Shown: positions 1 through 10,519 of the stretch, piece after piece
Layout: each line of letters begins with the position of its first letter
Numbering within the stretch: position 1 is the stretch's first letter
Assembly: GCA_959347315.1 (NCBI GenBank)
Contig: OY365807.1
Coordinates: 34,961,312-35,025,311 of the forward strand
Reading direction: 5' to 3'
DNA from: Bimastos eiseni
Taxonomy: Eukaryota > Annelida > Clitellata > Crassiclitellata > Lumbricidae
DNA: 64,000 nucleotides
The notes under the pieces: model-generated
Told to the model about the DNA's origin: nothing
Database searches by the model: none
The model's input: only the letters and a program-made list of their open reading frames with translations
Position numbers and translations under genes: made by a program

Positions 1-721
1 TCGCCAAAATTCGGTGCGTATGCAGAGTGGCCAGTTTGTCAGTGGTTAGACACGTACGTTACCTAATTTTGCCTTTTCTGCAACGAATAATGTATTTTGC
101 GATTTCAGTTTCACTTGAAGCCACCATTGATTGCTATCATCAATGATTGTTATCATCAATGATAATGGTGGTGTAGAAGTTGTTCGATATTGTATTGGTC
201 TAGCCTATATGGCCTACTGTAGCCCCTAGGCCTATATATTTCTATATACAGACGCTTTTTTTCTTCAAGACTTCAACCATAGGCTATTAGTTACTTGTAT
301 ACACTGTCTCGTCACGCAGTAAAGCTTGTACAATAAATTATGTTTATGGCTACAACATTATACTGCCAAAGAGGAACATGTTACTGAATAATTCATTAAT
401 TACACATAGCCAAGGTAGCCTAACCTTGCATCCCTTGAGTGCTCCCATGTTGATTTTCATTATAAAACAGCCACTCTGACGTAAAGTCTGCCCATACACG
501 ATGGGTGGAAAGAGAAAGTTTATTGGCACTGGGAGATGGGTGATTATTGAAACGCTGCAACAGTGTGTTAGCCTGGTGCGAAGATTAGAAGGATGCGTGG
601 GTACCTGATGGGGTATCAGATCTTCCCAGCTTTCCACTCCCTAGTAGGGCCGATCAATTTTGGTTCGATTAGGCGCCTGTGAATGAACTGGTCCTCCTCG
701 CTGCTTCGTTTTTGTGGGCGC
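1..721. other. No gene recognised
   Basis: I see no coding exon, RNA gene or named repeat here. A 12-bp unit, atcaatgattgt/atcaatgataat, is locally repeated near 131-164. Longer open frames in this stretch have no recognisable domain. Confidence 0.5.
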
Positions 722-2008
722 TGTATAGAATTGTAGAATTTAACCATAACCATAACCACATGTTTTTATTATAAATCTCAAAAAAATTAAACACAAGAAT
801 AAGAATGCATGAAAAAAACGATAATAAGAGGGATAATAGGGAAAGTAAACCCCTAAGGGACCGATTGGTCCCGCTAACAGGGCCTACCCTTTACAATTTG
901 ATATTGGGCAACAGGTACATACAATTGAAACATAAATCATAATCTTAACTATTTAACTAATGCTGTCTGTGCACACACCAATTATTTGGAAAGGGTAGTT
1001 AACAAATGTTTTTTATATTTATTTTTGAAAACTCTGATTGTGCTGCATTGACGAATTTCAATTGGTGTCATATTCCAAGTGTTGGGTCCTCTGTATTTAA
1101 TTGAGAATTGACGTGTATTTGTTCTACATAGATAGGCCTATAACTGAGAGAGGAACGGATGCGTAAGGGTTAATGGCAGAGCTTCGTATAAAGTGACAAG
1201 CAAATATAGAAGGTAGTAGGTTTTTAGCGAATTGCTACATAAATTCATTAATTTGGAGGGAAGTAATTTGACGAAGAGTTACAATGCCAATATTATTGTA
1301 CACTTCATTATAAGACAAATGACGAGCATAGTAAGACCCCAATATCATACGAATAGCTCTATTCTGGAGAGAATTTAACCTTAGTAATCTTGACGAGTAG
1401 TTGGAGGCCCATACTAAATTACAATACCTAAGATATGGGTGGATCATTGTATGATGCAGATTACGTAGAATGTTAGTAGGTAGGAGGTAGGTTACTCTGG
1501 AGATAATACCTATGTTTTTTGCAATTTTAGACGATATGTTGGCAACGTGTTCCTTCCATGAAAGAAATTGATCGACCTGAATGCCTAGAAATTTAGCAAA
1601 AGTGACGCAAGGAATCGGAGTATTATTAAATAAGTAGAGGATTATTATCAGGTGGGGGCTGTTTACGATGTGATCTAAATAAAATATAGCTGGTTTTTGT
1701 TACATTCAAGGATAACTTATTGACTAAAAACCAGTCATTCACATCTGCGAGTTCTTGGTTCATGAGATTGCATAATGCATCATATGATTTATGTGAGGCA
1801 AAGACGTTAGTGTCATCAGCAAAAAGAAGGAAGTGTAGTAATGGGGCTGCACGAGGTAGGTCATTAATAAAACGTAAAAAGAGAAGTGGGCCTATAATAG
1901 ATCCCTGAGGAACCCCGAAGCGGATATATTTTAGAGTAGATAAAGAAATGTTGCATAAAACCTGCTGTTGCCTATCGTACAAATAGTTCTGAAACCAGCT
2001 AATGTTTG
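722..2008 (-). mobile_element. 5'-truncated non-LTR retrotransposon (jockey/CR1-like), decayed
   Basis: The minus strand encodes the second half of a LINE reverse transcriptase. Reading from 2008 downwards there is a WFQNYLYDRQ segment, the RT motif GVPQGSIIGPLLF, the catalytic-box neighbourhood FADDTNVF, then VNDWFLVNKLSLNVTKT, and further down RYCNLVWASNY and RLNSLQNRAIR, which are typical of the region after the RT domain. A frameshift near 1620 splits the reading frame, so the copy is dead. The 3' end probably lies near 722-757, where the minus strand carries a ggttat hexamer repeated about three times, the usual kind of LINE tail. The endonuclease and the first RT blocks are missing, which is ordinary 5' truncation. 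The clade assignment within the jockey/CR1 group is a judgement from motif style. Confidence 0.8.
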
Positions 2009-2065
2009 CGATTTCATGTAATCACACATACTGCGGTTTCTCCCAGTTTCAATTGAATAAACCAA

Positions 2066-2101
<36 letters not shown>

Positions 2102-2472
2102 GCCAATGAGCGGACAATAAGTCACGGACAGTGTACGAACATGGAAAACTATATTGAGTGACACGATCGAGTGTAGGTCTATAGAATAGATAGGTCCTTG
2201 GTCTATGGATGAAGATCCATTTGCAAGCGTCCGCCATATACACGTAGGCCTAGTATTATTTAAATAAATTATACGAAGGGAGAGCGTCAAATTCGTCGGT
2301 ATGGTTTTGTGCGATTGACAGAAAATCCTCAAAAGCTATCGTATTAGCCAGGCCAGATAGGCGTCTACAGAATTTTAACAGAAGGGAGTACGTGTCGAGC
2401 GCGGACCATAAATATGGTGGCCCATGACCATTGATGCGGCTCATTTGGGATCGATTTCATGTAATCACACAT
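2009..2472. repeat. 21-bp direct repeat flanking a 422-bp segment
   Basis: The 21-bp sequence at 2009-2029 recurs without mismatch at 2452-2472; its core is ttcatgtaatcacacat. The left copy begins exactly where the LINE reverse-transcriptase homology stops. This is either a target-site duplication around a small insertion (the enclosed sequence has a TA microsatellite) or a trace of complex retrotransposon integration. The enclosed segment has no recognised coding potential. Confidence 0.6.
2068..2098. repeat. (TA)n microsatellite
   Basis: About 31 bp of uninterrupted alternating TA. It lies inside the segment bounded by the 21-bp direct repeats. Confidence 0.95.
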
Positions 2473-2640
2473 TTCATATATATATATTACTTTTTGCCTA
2501 ATCGCATCCAGTTCAAACTTCTAACTATTGTACACAAATGTCTGAATACTTGTTACTTAATAAATGCTTCTCGAGTTGTGACTTTTACGACACAACGATA
2601 CAGTATTTCGAATTTCCCTAGCTAACGCCTTTGAACCGAT
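2473..2640 (+). mobile_element. Possible LINE C-terminal fragment
   Basis: The plus strand reads RIQFKLLTIVHKCLN in one frame. This resembles the RI-x-FKLL-x-V-x-KCLN segment found near the C terminus of CR1-like LINE proteins. No other motif supports it and the copy is short, so it may be chance. It is in the opposite orientation to the LINE at 722-2008. Confidence 0.35.
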
Positions 2641-2894
2641 CTGGCATCAGATTTTATCGGTGAAGCAGGACCTTCTTCAGATCACGACAAGTTGCGCCAC
2701 AACTTGCTATTTACCAAATAGACTGCAAGACAATCTAATAACCACACAGCATTCAAGTCTCGCATCATGTAACTTACTGTGATGTGTCAGCTTGTAAAAT
2801 AAGCGATCGAAGATACATACAATACACTATTCCCAGCTGCTGTAGAAGTGGGTCTAAGTACACATCTCTTTTTACATTGTTGATTATAATTTAT

Positions 2895-3070
2895 TCTGTG
2901 CATCATCATCACAATTTCCTCGTTATCCCCACCACCATCACCGTCATCGTCATCATCACCACCACCTCCACTTCCACCACATCATCGTCATCAGCTTCAT
3001 AATCCTCATCGTCGTCATCGTCGCCGCCGCCGACGTCGTCGTCGTCGTCATCGTCGTCCTCATCGTCGAG
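2895..3070. repeat. CAT/CAC/CGT trinucleotide repeat tract
   Basis: A degenerate triplet tract: catcatcatcac, then caccacc-rich, then cgtcgtcgtcgtcgtc. On the minus strand it produces runs of Asp/Glu codons, which explains the acidic open frame seen there. No gene is inferred. Confidence 0.9.
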
Positions 3071-3170
3071 TAGGTCATAGGCCTGTCTGTTCTCAACTTT
3101 TTTAGTCCTGCCACTCACTGAACATATTTCCAAAGTTGTGACGACCCCCAGCTATCAAATTGATTGGGTT

Positions 3171-3453
3171 CAGTGGCGTCACTGGGGTTGGTGTCACCCA
3201 GTGCGGTAAACTCTTGGTGTCACCCCTTTAGACTTTCACCATGGTCTTCTGAGCTCTGAGTCTTATTCATTTAAGCACCAGACGCTCTGCACGGTGGCAC
3301 CCTGTGCCTGCTCATGTATTTAACAATGAACGGTTATGAAACCCGACTAGACAGAGCTATGTCTGCTTTGTCAAATTTGCAATTTTTTTATTTTGGTGTC
3401 ACCCCTTGATGGTGTCACCCGGTGCGGCCCGCACCCCCCTAGTGACGCCTCTG
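3171..3453. mobile_element. hAT-like MITE with 8-bp target duplication
   Basis: The ends are inverted: the left starts CAGTGGCGTCACTGGGG and the right ends CCCTAGTGACGCCTCTG. Both subterminal parts carry ggtgtcaccc-ggtgcgg boxes. Flanking octamers are attgggtt (3163-3170) and actgggtt (3454-3461), 7 of 8 identical, as expected for hAT transposition. Length is 283 bp with no coding capacity, so it is non-autonomous. CAG...CTG termini with an 8-bp duplication are standard for hAT elements; family membership is inferred from the ends only. Confidence 0.75.
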
Positions 3454-3599
3454 ACTGGGTTATTGCCTTCGCCACGTTTTTAAAAATTACTACCATATGC
3501 ATTTAACTTCTTATCATATGATAATCCATTCATCTCACGCATAGGTCTAACAGCATCATCAATCATTAAATAGCAGAAGAATTTATAATTTGCCATTGG

Positions 3600-3665
3600 A
3601 AATAATTTTATTAGATTCATGAATATATATATATATATATATTCATGAATCTAATAAAATTATTT
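3600..3665. repeat. 66-bp perfect palindrome around an AT core
   Basis: Each 33-bp arm is the exact reverse complement of the other. The arms read aataattttattagattcat outward of a (TA)n centre. It would extrude or fold as a perfect hairpin. A second TA run follows at about 3666-3680. Confidence 0.9.
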
Positions 3666-3856
3666 TATATATATATATATAGCACAAGAATTAAGCAAAG
3701 ATTAAGGTGTAGCAGTTAGTGTAATAATCATGCATGATTATAGGATTACTAGAGAGATTACGATGACGATTATTAATTGTTAATTTTACAAATCCCTGAA
3801 GGTTTCAGCCGACCCTTCACAAATGAATTGTTACAAGCGACCTCCGTCTAGCCGGC

Positions 3857-3861
<5 letters not shown>

Positions 3862-3890
<29 letters not shown>
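3862..3890. repeat. (TA)n microsatellite
   Basis: About 29 bp of alternating AT. Confidence 0.9.
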
Positions 3891-3893
<3 letters not shown>

Positions 3894-3937
3894 TGTCGCT
3901 GCATGCCTGCTAAGTTTCGTTTCTGGTGACAACCATG

Positions 3938-4779
3938 CAGGGATGTGGTCTCGAGACCGCGGTCTTGGTCTCGAGACGGTCTCGACACCGGAAAACTGCG
4001 GTCTTGGTCTTGGTCTCGAATGCGTCAATTGGTCTTGGTCTTAAAGGAGCGGTCTTGAGATTGGCATCCGTCATAGGCTATATATATATAACATATATAT
4101 ATATATAGCGTTCTTGGTCATTTGCCGCACCAGAACAATTTCTTTGATATTTTAGATTATTAGAGAAACCAGATGTTTAGGCCCTACGCGATTGTTATCG
4201 ATTTATGACGTGCTGACCATCTATATACAGATATTACTATGGGCAAAAAATGCATTTGCAACGGAACCATGCCACCATTTCAAAATTTGTTTTCACAAAA
4301 AGGTTTTGGAACAATCTATTAATTGTGTGGTCGGCCACATGTAGACACTGTTAACCCACAATTCCGAGTCAAGTATATGCCCATACCATTTTAACGGAAC
4401 GTCAATCTACTTGTTCAGATGTCTTTAAGTATTTACCTATCGTAGGCCTATATAGGCCTATACTGTAATTGATTTCTAATATTCTAGTGTGATATTCTCA
4501 GGCCGAATTAAACCAAGGGCTGAACCTGAAAATTTCATATCGAGTGTTCGGTAAAACTGTTTTCTGGACCATTAGGCCTATTAAGATTATTGTTTTAAGC
4601 GTGGTATTCCGTTTTAGCGTCTTAAAAAATTCAATTATTTAATTTGTTTATAAAAAAAGTATCGGTCTTGATCCTGGTATTGGTCTCGGACTCTCGGTCT
4701 TAGTCTTGGTCTCGGACCACCCGGTTTCGGTCTTGGTCTCGGTCTTGGTCTCAAGGTGTTGGTCTCGCGCCCAACACTG
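3938..4779. mobile_element. Candidate non-autonomous element with GGTCTTGGTCTC terminal repeats
   Basis: Both ends are made of irregular copies of ggtcttggtctcg. The left block lies at about 3940-4055 and starts CAGGGATGTGGTCTCGAGACC. The right block lies at about 4660-4779 and ends GGTCTCGCGCCCAACACTG. The outermost bases are CAG and CTG, as in hAT elements, and both are flanked by catg-type sequence, but I find no clean 8-bp direct duplication. The middle is AT-rich and non-coding, with TA microsatellites at 4078-4107. The mobile-element assignment is an inference from the end structure. Confidence 0.45.
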
Positions 4780-5472
4780 CATGGTGACGACTCTACGTGG
4801 CTATAGTGAGTTAAGGGTACATTCGAGAAGAAAGTGGGACTTGGGAGTATTGTAGGGAGTTCAATGGATCTTTGGAGTGAATTGATTTGGAATTTTTATC
4901 CATTGGAGTGATGAAAGGATCAGAATGATGAGATGCTGCGTACGTGGATTATTAAAAAATTATAACTTAAATTGAATTTTATAAAGGTCTCACTGTACTG
5001 AATACTAATTTGGTTGTTGAAATAATTATCTGTGTACCCATGCGCTTCTTAATAATTGTTTTCAGATTCAGCTTATTATATAGCGCATATATGTATGCGC
5101 TAGATAATAGTCATGACTAAATTGCGTCGATGGCGATTGCGGAACAGTGGCTTATCGAATATCGCTCACATAAATAATGTGCTCGCTGTTGATCACAGAA
5201 CATCGTCATTTATTGTATACATAATTTACTAAAACTTTCTGCTTTAATATATCCGGTACTTTTGCTTTTGTGTACTTTATTTGTTACGATTTTTTAACTG
5301 CGTGACTACACAACTTTTACAGAGAGGTCTCCGATGTAAGAAAACCAGATAATATTTACCTACAGAATTTTGCATATCATTATCACTATACAGAAAGGGC
5401 ACCCCAACATTAAGGTGCGATTTCTGTTGGGGAAAAGGTGCCTACATTTATGTACTGATATATATTTGTTTT
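4780..5472. other. No gene recognised
   Basis: AT-rich sequence with no recognisable coding or RNA feature. Confidence 0.5.
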
Positions 5473-6036
5473 ATGGAGGTCGAAATAGGAAAATCGTCGA
5501 AATCGAAGGATACTCTTATATATTGTAAGTTTGAATTCAATAAGCATAGGGAGAATCGGAATGGGACCGTTAAATGGCGTTGTGCAAAATATCGCCACTT
5601 CAATTGTAGCGCTATGCTTACCACAGACCAGGAAAAAAGAATCATCGGCAATACGGATGTTCAACACACCCACGAAAGTAATATTGTCAGTGCACTGGCT
5701 CGTAAAGCCATAGCAAATATGAAAAACCAGGTAATAGAAACTAACGCTACTGTAAGTGCAGTTCAAGCAACTGTTGTGTCGTCACTATCGGATGGAGTCT
5801 TAATGGCATTACCAAAGCCTTCATCAATTAACCGGTGTCTGCAACGCTATCGTATGAAGGTTCGACCTGCTAAAGATACAGGGTATGTTTTACCTCAAGA
5901 TCCAACAGACTTAGGATTTGATTTTTGTCAAAACTTTTGAATTTCTTATGTAAGGCTCTGTGCCAGGAGAGAATCGTATATTCATTCTTGGATGCAAAGA
6001 ATTACTGGATGGACACACCAGTGGTGATCTGGTGAT
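5473..6036 (+). pseudogene. FLYWCH zinc-finger/MULE transposase remnant
   Basis: An ATG at 5473 opens 155 codons. Residues about 35-72 have the FLYWCH pattern: KWRCAKYRHFNCSAML followed by a HTHES ligand pair, giving the W-x-C...C...H-x-H zinc-binding arrangement. This fold heads many Mutator-like (MULE) transposases. After the stop at 5938 the homology appears to continue in the +1 frame (GSVPGENRIFILGCKELLDG), which resembles the GENRI-[IL]-[IF] segment that follows in MULE proteins. So the gene is frameshifted and then truncated: no DDE catalytic core is present. A domesticated short FLYWCH protein is an alternative, but the frameshifted continuation argues for a dead transposase. Confidence 0.6.
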
Positions 6037-6165
6037 CCATGGTATTGGTTAACCAATTGAAGGTTTGAAATGGTTCCTGTCATGTTCATATAACTGTATT
6101 GATTTAAAATTTAAGAACAGCTGCATCGTAGTTGGTCTAGACTGTCTTGGCTAAGAACCTTCAAT

Positions 6166-7721
6166 ATTAAGGCATAACCGGAAATCGACTCAGACATTCG
6201 CCTCGGTCGAATATTGGACTATTCGGAAGTATTCGCCTCAGCAAATATTACACCTGCAAATAGCTTAAAATAACTTTTTTTGATAAATTATTTTTTTTAT
6301 AAAATAATATTTTTTCATCAAATAAATTTAGGACTAACTTATAAGTTATTGATTAATTAAACAAGAAACATTCTATTGAATTGTCTTTAAAATAACGATG
6401 CTAATTTATATATATTAATTTCTTTTGTTTGCATTCCCAGGTGGCAACCGAATCAATAATTTTCCCGCTTCAATTAGCTCCACCCACTTTCCGGTAAACA
6501 TTAGAGAGTAAAGACGTCATTGATAACTTCATATTTCGAATTTCATAATAAGGTTTTAAAATTTTTTCACATATAAAGTTATTAAATAATAAATATATTG
6601 TTATAGCCTAGAGTGCGACGATACGCTCTACGAAGGACATTGCTATAGACTCTGCATTGACTATAGATAGTTCTTTGTAGCTGTGCACGTGGCAGGTTAA
6701 CTAGGCTTTGTCTACGGATGGTACTCGCCGCCAGTCGCTGGCCAGATTTGCCACTACTATTCGGTTCGTACCCGGATCCGGCAAATAGTTAATCCAAATA
6801 CTTGGATTCGGTACTTGGTTGTGCCCTACTCAATATATATATATATGAAAATTATCTTCACATATCTCCACTTTTTTCCGAAAATGCATTTAGAGTTGAT
6901 CTGTAGCAGGCAATTTTTTAATATTTCTTTAGTATCAATAACTAAGAGATAGGATGTGCTGTTTAGGGATATTGAACGAACACTAACTGTCTTATGTCCT
7001 ACTCCCAGACACCTATTTATTGTATCTCCATTAGGGCATATCCGAGTAGACTATTTCAACCAAGTACCAAATCCGAGTATTTGGATGCACTATTTGCTGG
7101 ATCCGGGTATGAACCGAATAGTAGTGGCAAACGTGGCCAGCGAGTAACATCCGTAGGCAAAGCGCAGTTAACCTGACACATGCACAGCGGCCACGGAGAA
7201 CTATCTATAGTCAATGCAGAGTCTATAGCTATATCCTTCATATAGCGTATCGTAGCACTCTAGGCTATAGCAATATATCTATTATTTAATAACTTTATTT
7301 CTTAAAAAATGTAAAAAATTGTTATAAAATTTGAAATATGAAGTTATCAACGACGTCTTTACTCTCTAATGTTCACCCGAAAGTGGGTATAGTCAATTGA
7401 TGCAGAGAAATTACTGGTTTGGTTGCCACCTGGCTGGGGAATGCGACCAAAAGAAATTAAAATATATAAATTAACAGAAATATTTTAATGAAAATTCAAT
7501 TTAATGTTAAGTTCTTGTTTAATTAATCAATAACTTATAAGTAAGTCCGTTTGTCCTAAATTTATTCGATAAAAAATATTATTTATGAAAAATAATTATT
7601 TTTATCAAAAACAGTTATTTTTAGCTATTTGCTAGTGTAATATTTGCCGAGGCGAATACTTGTGAATAGTCCAATATTCGGCCGAGGCGAATGTCCAAGG
7701 CGATTTCAGGTTATGCCCTAA
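6166..7721. mobile_element. Long inverted-repeat (foldback) DNA element
   Basis: The left arm (about 6166-6832) and right arm (about 7041-7721) are diverged reverse complements of each other over about 670 bp. The outer ends are TTAAGGCATAACCGGAAATC and CGATTTCAGGTTATGCCCTA. Inner matching blocks include gccgaggcgaat, aagttattgattaattaa, agagtaaagacgtca, ctatagactctgcattgac and accaagtaccaaatcc. The central spacer is about 208 bp and non-coding. The sizes suggest a non-autonomous foldback or long-TIR DNA transposon. I found no unambiguous target-site duplication, and the superfamily is unknown. The MULE remnant at 5473-6036 lies just outside the left arm; long terminal inverted repeats are common in MULEs, but the link is only positional. 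Confidence 0.75.
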
Positions 7722-8884
7722 TCTCCACATTTGAATGGAGATACGATAAATGTTTTCACGGTGTAGCAATGTCTTTGTTGTATGTCCTGAGGAAGCTCAT
7801 CATTGATTGGACACAGGAGATCCAACATTATATCACTGTGTGTGTTGCTAGATTATAATGTGTTATATCCAGACAATTTAAAATTTGTTCTTAAAATATT
7901 CGTCAGCACTATATTTATGAACATTTTGACGAAAATGCTTTAATAATTATTCGTTGCTTTATTGCATCGTTTTACGTCTATCTTTTGGCTGGATGATTTG
8001 TAATCTTTGAAAATCACATTTAATTCAAAAATTTAACAGAAGCAATTGTAATTTTTCATTTTTAGTGCAACTTTTTTGTGCAATATTATGGTTGTAATAT
8101 GATGTATTATGACATCTGTACAGACCGAGTGAAGTTTAGTTGAAATGACTTTTTTTATTTTTCCATCCTTTCCCACCAAAACTTCAAACTCTTTTTTCTC
8201 TGAATTTTCGAAATTTTACATATGCGAGGATAATTCTCAGGTGACGATATGGTATTGGTGCAAGTGAGACTTATTACTATTTTTGTCTGTTATCATTTGA
8301 ATTATTCTGCGTAAGACTTCTGAGCTTAGATTGAAGTAAGCAATCAAGACTTCCTCCCCTAGCTACTTGAACTGGCCTACATACCTGTACAAGATGTTGA
8401 TAAAGCAGTTGAATTGTACTGAGTCTTTACCAACAAATGAGCACTTGGATGAGCTGATAACATACTTTAGACACATTTACACATACAGTAGGGATTATAT
8501 GTCGATTGGAAGGAGTGGCATTTACAGTCTATAAAGTGAAAGTTGGACAGTGCAACAGCTTTAAGCTATTGTGCACACAAACAGTATCAAAGAATGATGG
8601 CATTGCGATATCCAGTCACTGTTCCAGGGTCATCATCTGACCTTTTGACAAGTCGATGGAGGAGCTCAAGGACAGTCAAAAACAGTATGCTGCCTCTTCT
8701 GCAAATAGTGACTGGATAGAAATTTTTTTGGAAGGATATACTGCCAATTCAGCATATATATTTCCAATACCATTGGAGCACAGAAAAGAACTAGTTTAGT
8801 CATTATTTTTCTGACTGTGTGCTTAGTTAGCTCAACAGTTTCTGACTGATTTGCTGTCACTGTTGGTTTTTTCATAACTTCTTT
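7722..8884. other. No gene recognised
   Basis: AT-rich intergenic sequence. Open frames are short, without domains or splice-consistent partners. Confidence 0.5.
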
Positions 8885-8904
8885 GTCTGTCTGTCTCTCT
8901 CTTT

Positions 8905-8980
<76 letters not shown>

Positions 8981-8983
8981 TCA
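8885..8983. repeat. (CT)n microsatellite
   Basis: About 100 bp of tctctc with a few ttct interruptions, a pyrimidine tract on the plus strand. Confidence 0.95.
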
Positions 8984-10519
8984 TCCATCAAGCATCATTA
9001 TGTGTGGGTCTGCTCTCGCTTGACGTTTGTTCTTTAAACCACCAGCACAGACGTTAACTGTACGACGCAACAGCACCGCCTGTCAACTCAATCGCTATTT
9101 CACTCTTTGCTCCTACTTATCAATATACTAGGGCTTTTTCATAACTAGACTTCATGGGTTAGAACCTGTCTTATTCATGATTGCAGCCAGGTTGTCCATC
9201 AGGTTTAAGTGCACTCTGACATCTGACCAGTAGTCGGTGTTCTGCCCCGAGACCTTAGACCGACTTGAGTCCTTGTGATCTTGAATGCGTACGGTGGATT
9301 GTGACTCTTGTCTTGTCTTAACCATCCTCGATCCGAGGGTTGGTCGTCTCCCTTAGTAGTCAATCCTCTACAACAATATTCAATGGTGTATAATCAAACT
9401 CAATTTGGTAAAAAGTTTTAATGGTAATGAAATGCAGGGGCATAGTCAGAGAAAATTTGTGGGATTTCCATTTAAGGGGTTTTGCCATTGGGGACCACCA
9501 TGCTGTCATGGGATCCCGGATGAGGAAGCATCCCAGTTCTCTGTTGGTCTATATAAATTTTTGCTTTTGCAACGGGGCAGCGAGCTCTAGCTTCTGTTTC
9601 GCTCTAGTTTGGGGCTGTTTTATGTCAAGTGTGTAGATTAGTGCTCTCCAACCTTTGTGACACTTTGGGCCAATGAAGAAATTATTCTGGAAGTCGCATT
9701 CCACACCAGTTAAGTCGAAAGCAGCAACTATAATTTATTGAAGTTTATTAAGAATTGTATTAAGATTTTATTAGGGAACAATCATAATGAATAATCACTT
9801 GTAAGTATGCCATATGTTCACATCGTCAAATAATACGCCATGTTATGCACAGATAACTATGCCAGTAACTTTGTACTTACACAAATTGAGCACCTCTGAG
9901 TTGATATCTTGAAGGGGAGCTATATCAAGTATTTATGATTGATATGATTTAAATTGCAAAAAATTAATCTGCTTGAGTGAGCCACTTAGAATCAGTGGCA
10001 GGCTGCATGTGAACAGTACTGGTTTAGACTATGGTATCAGCAATTCGAAAATGTTGTCTTCGATTGGGCCAATAAGCAGAAACCTCATCTACAGTTTGGC
10101 TGATTGACAGGTTTTGCTGAAGCCCTCTGTTGGCATGTGTGGGGAAACTTGTCAACAGTTTGACAAGCATGGGAAGCAGTGAATCAGCACTTGCCCTGCC
10201 CTGTTCTTGGGTTATTTCATCATTATTCCTTTGAACACATACATTTCCCAGTTACCACATTGTAGTGTGGACATGTCCTGAATATGTCGCGTTAACAAGC
10301 TCACTCTGATGGTGGCTTACATGATGCATGTAGATGAGTGAAAACGGTTGTTTTCAAAATTCTCGTATGGGAACTCTGCAAATTTTGCTTTTTATGTTAA
10401 AATACCATTCATACAGAAGGCAGTTAATTAAAATTATGACCCTATTATCAATATGATTTGAGGTAATACAAAAGACTGAATTGTTGAAAGGTTGTTGTAT
10501 TTATTTATTTAGTAAGAAA
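8984..10519. other. Upstream flank of the deoxyhypusine synthase gene
   Basis: No coding exon is recognised. The stretch must contain the promoter and 5' UTR of the downstream gene, but I see no TATA box or initiator that I would defend. A repeat copy (9640-9760) is listed separately. Confidence 0.4.
9640..9760 (+). repeat. Interspersed repeat, three copies in this window
   Basis: The sequence ctccaacctttgtgacactttgggcc...aagaaattattctggaag...caccagttaa...agcaacta..aatttattgaa recurs in diverged form at about 35005-35120 and 38398-38500. Opening with a ccaaccttt-like box and 'gggcca' is reminiscent of hAT-derived MITEs, but I could not fix the ends. Confidence 0.5.

Noticed and set aside
2909..3133. 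Acidic Asp/Glu-rich protein on the minus strand
   Set aside because: It is a translation of a CAT/CGT triplet tract.
10481..10519. An N-terminal extension of DHPS upstream of 10520
   Set aside because: The frame is open but contains no ATG there (only TTG), which animals do not normally use. The ATG at 10520 has good context.
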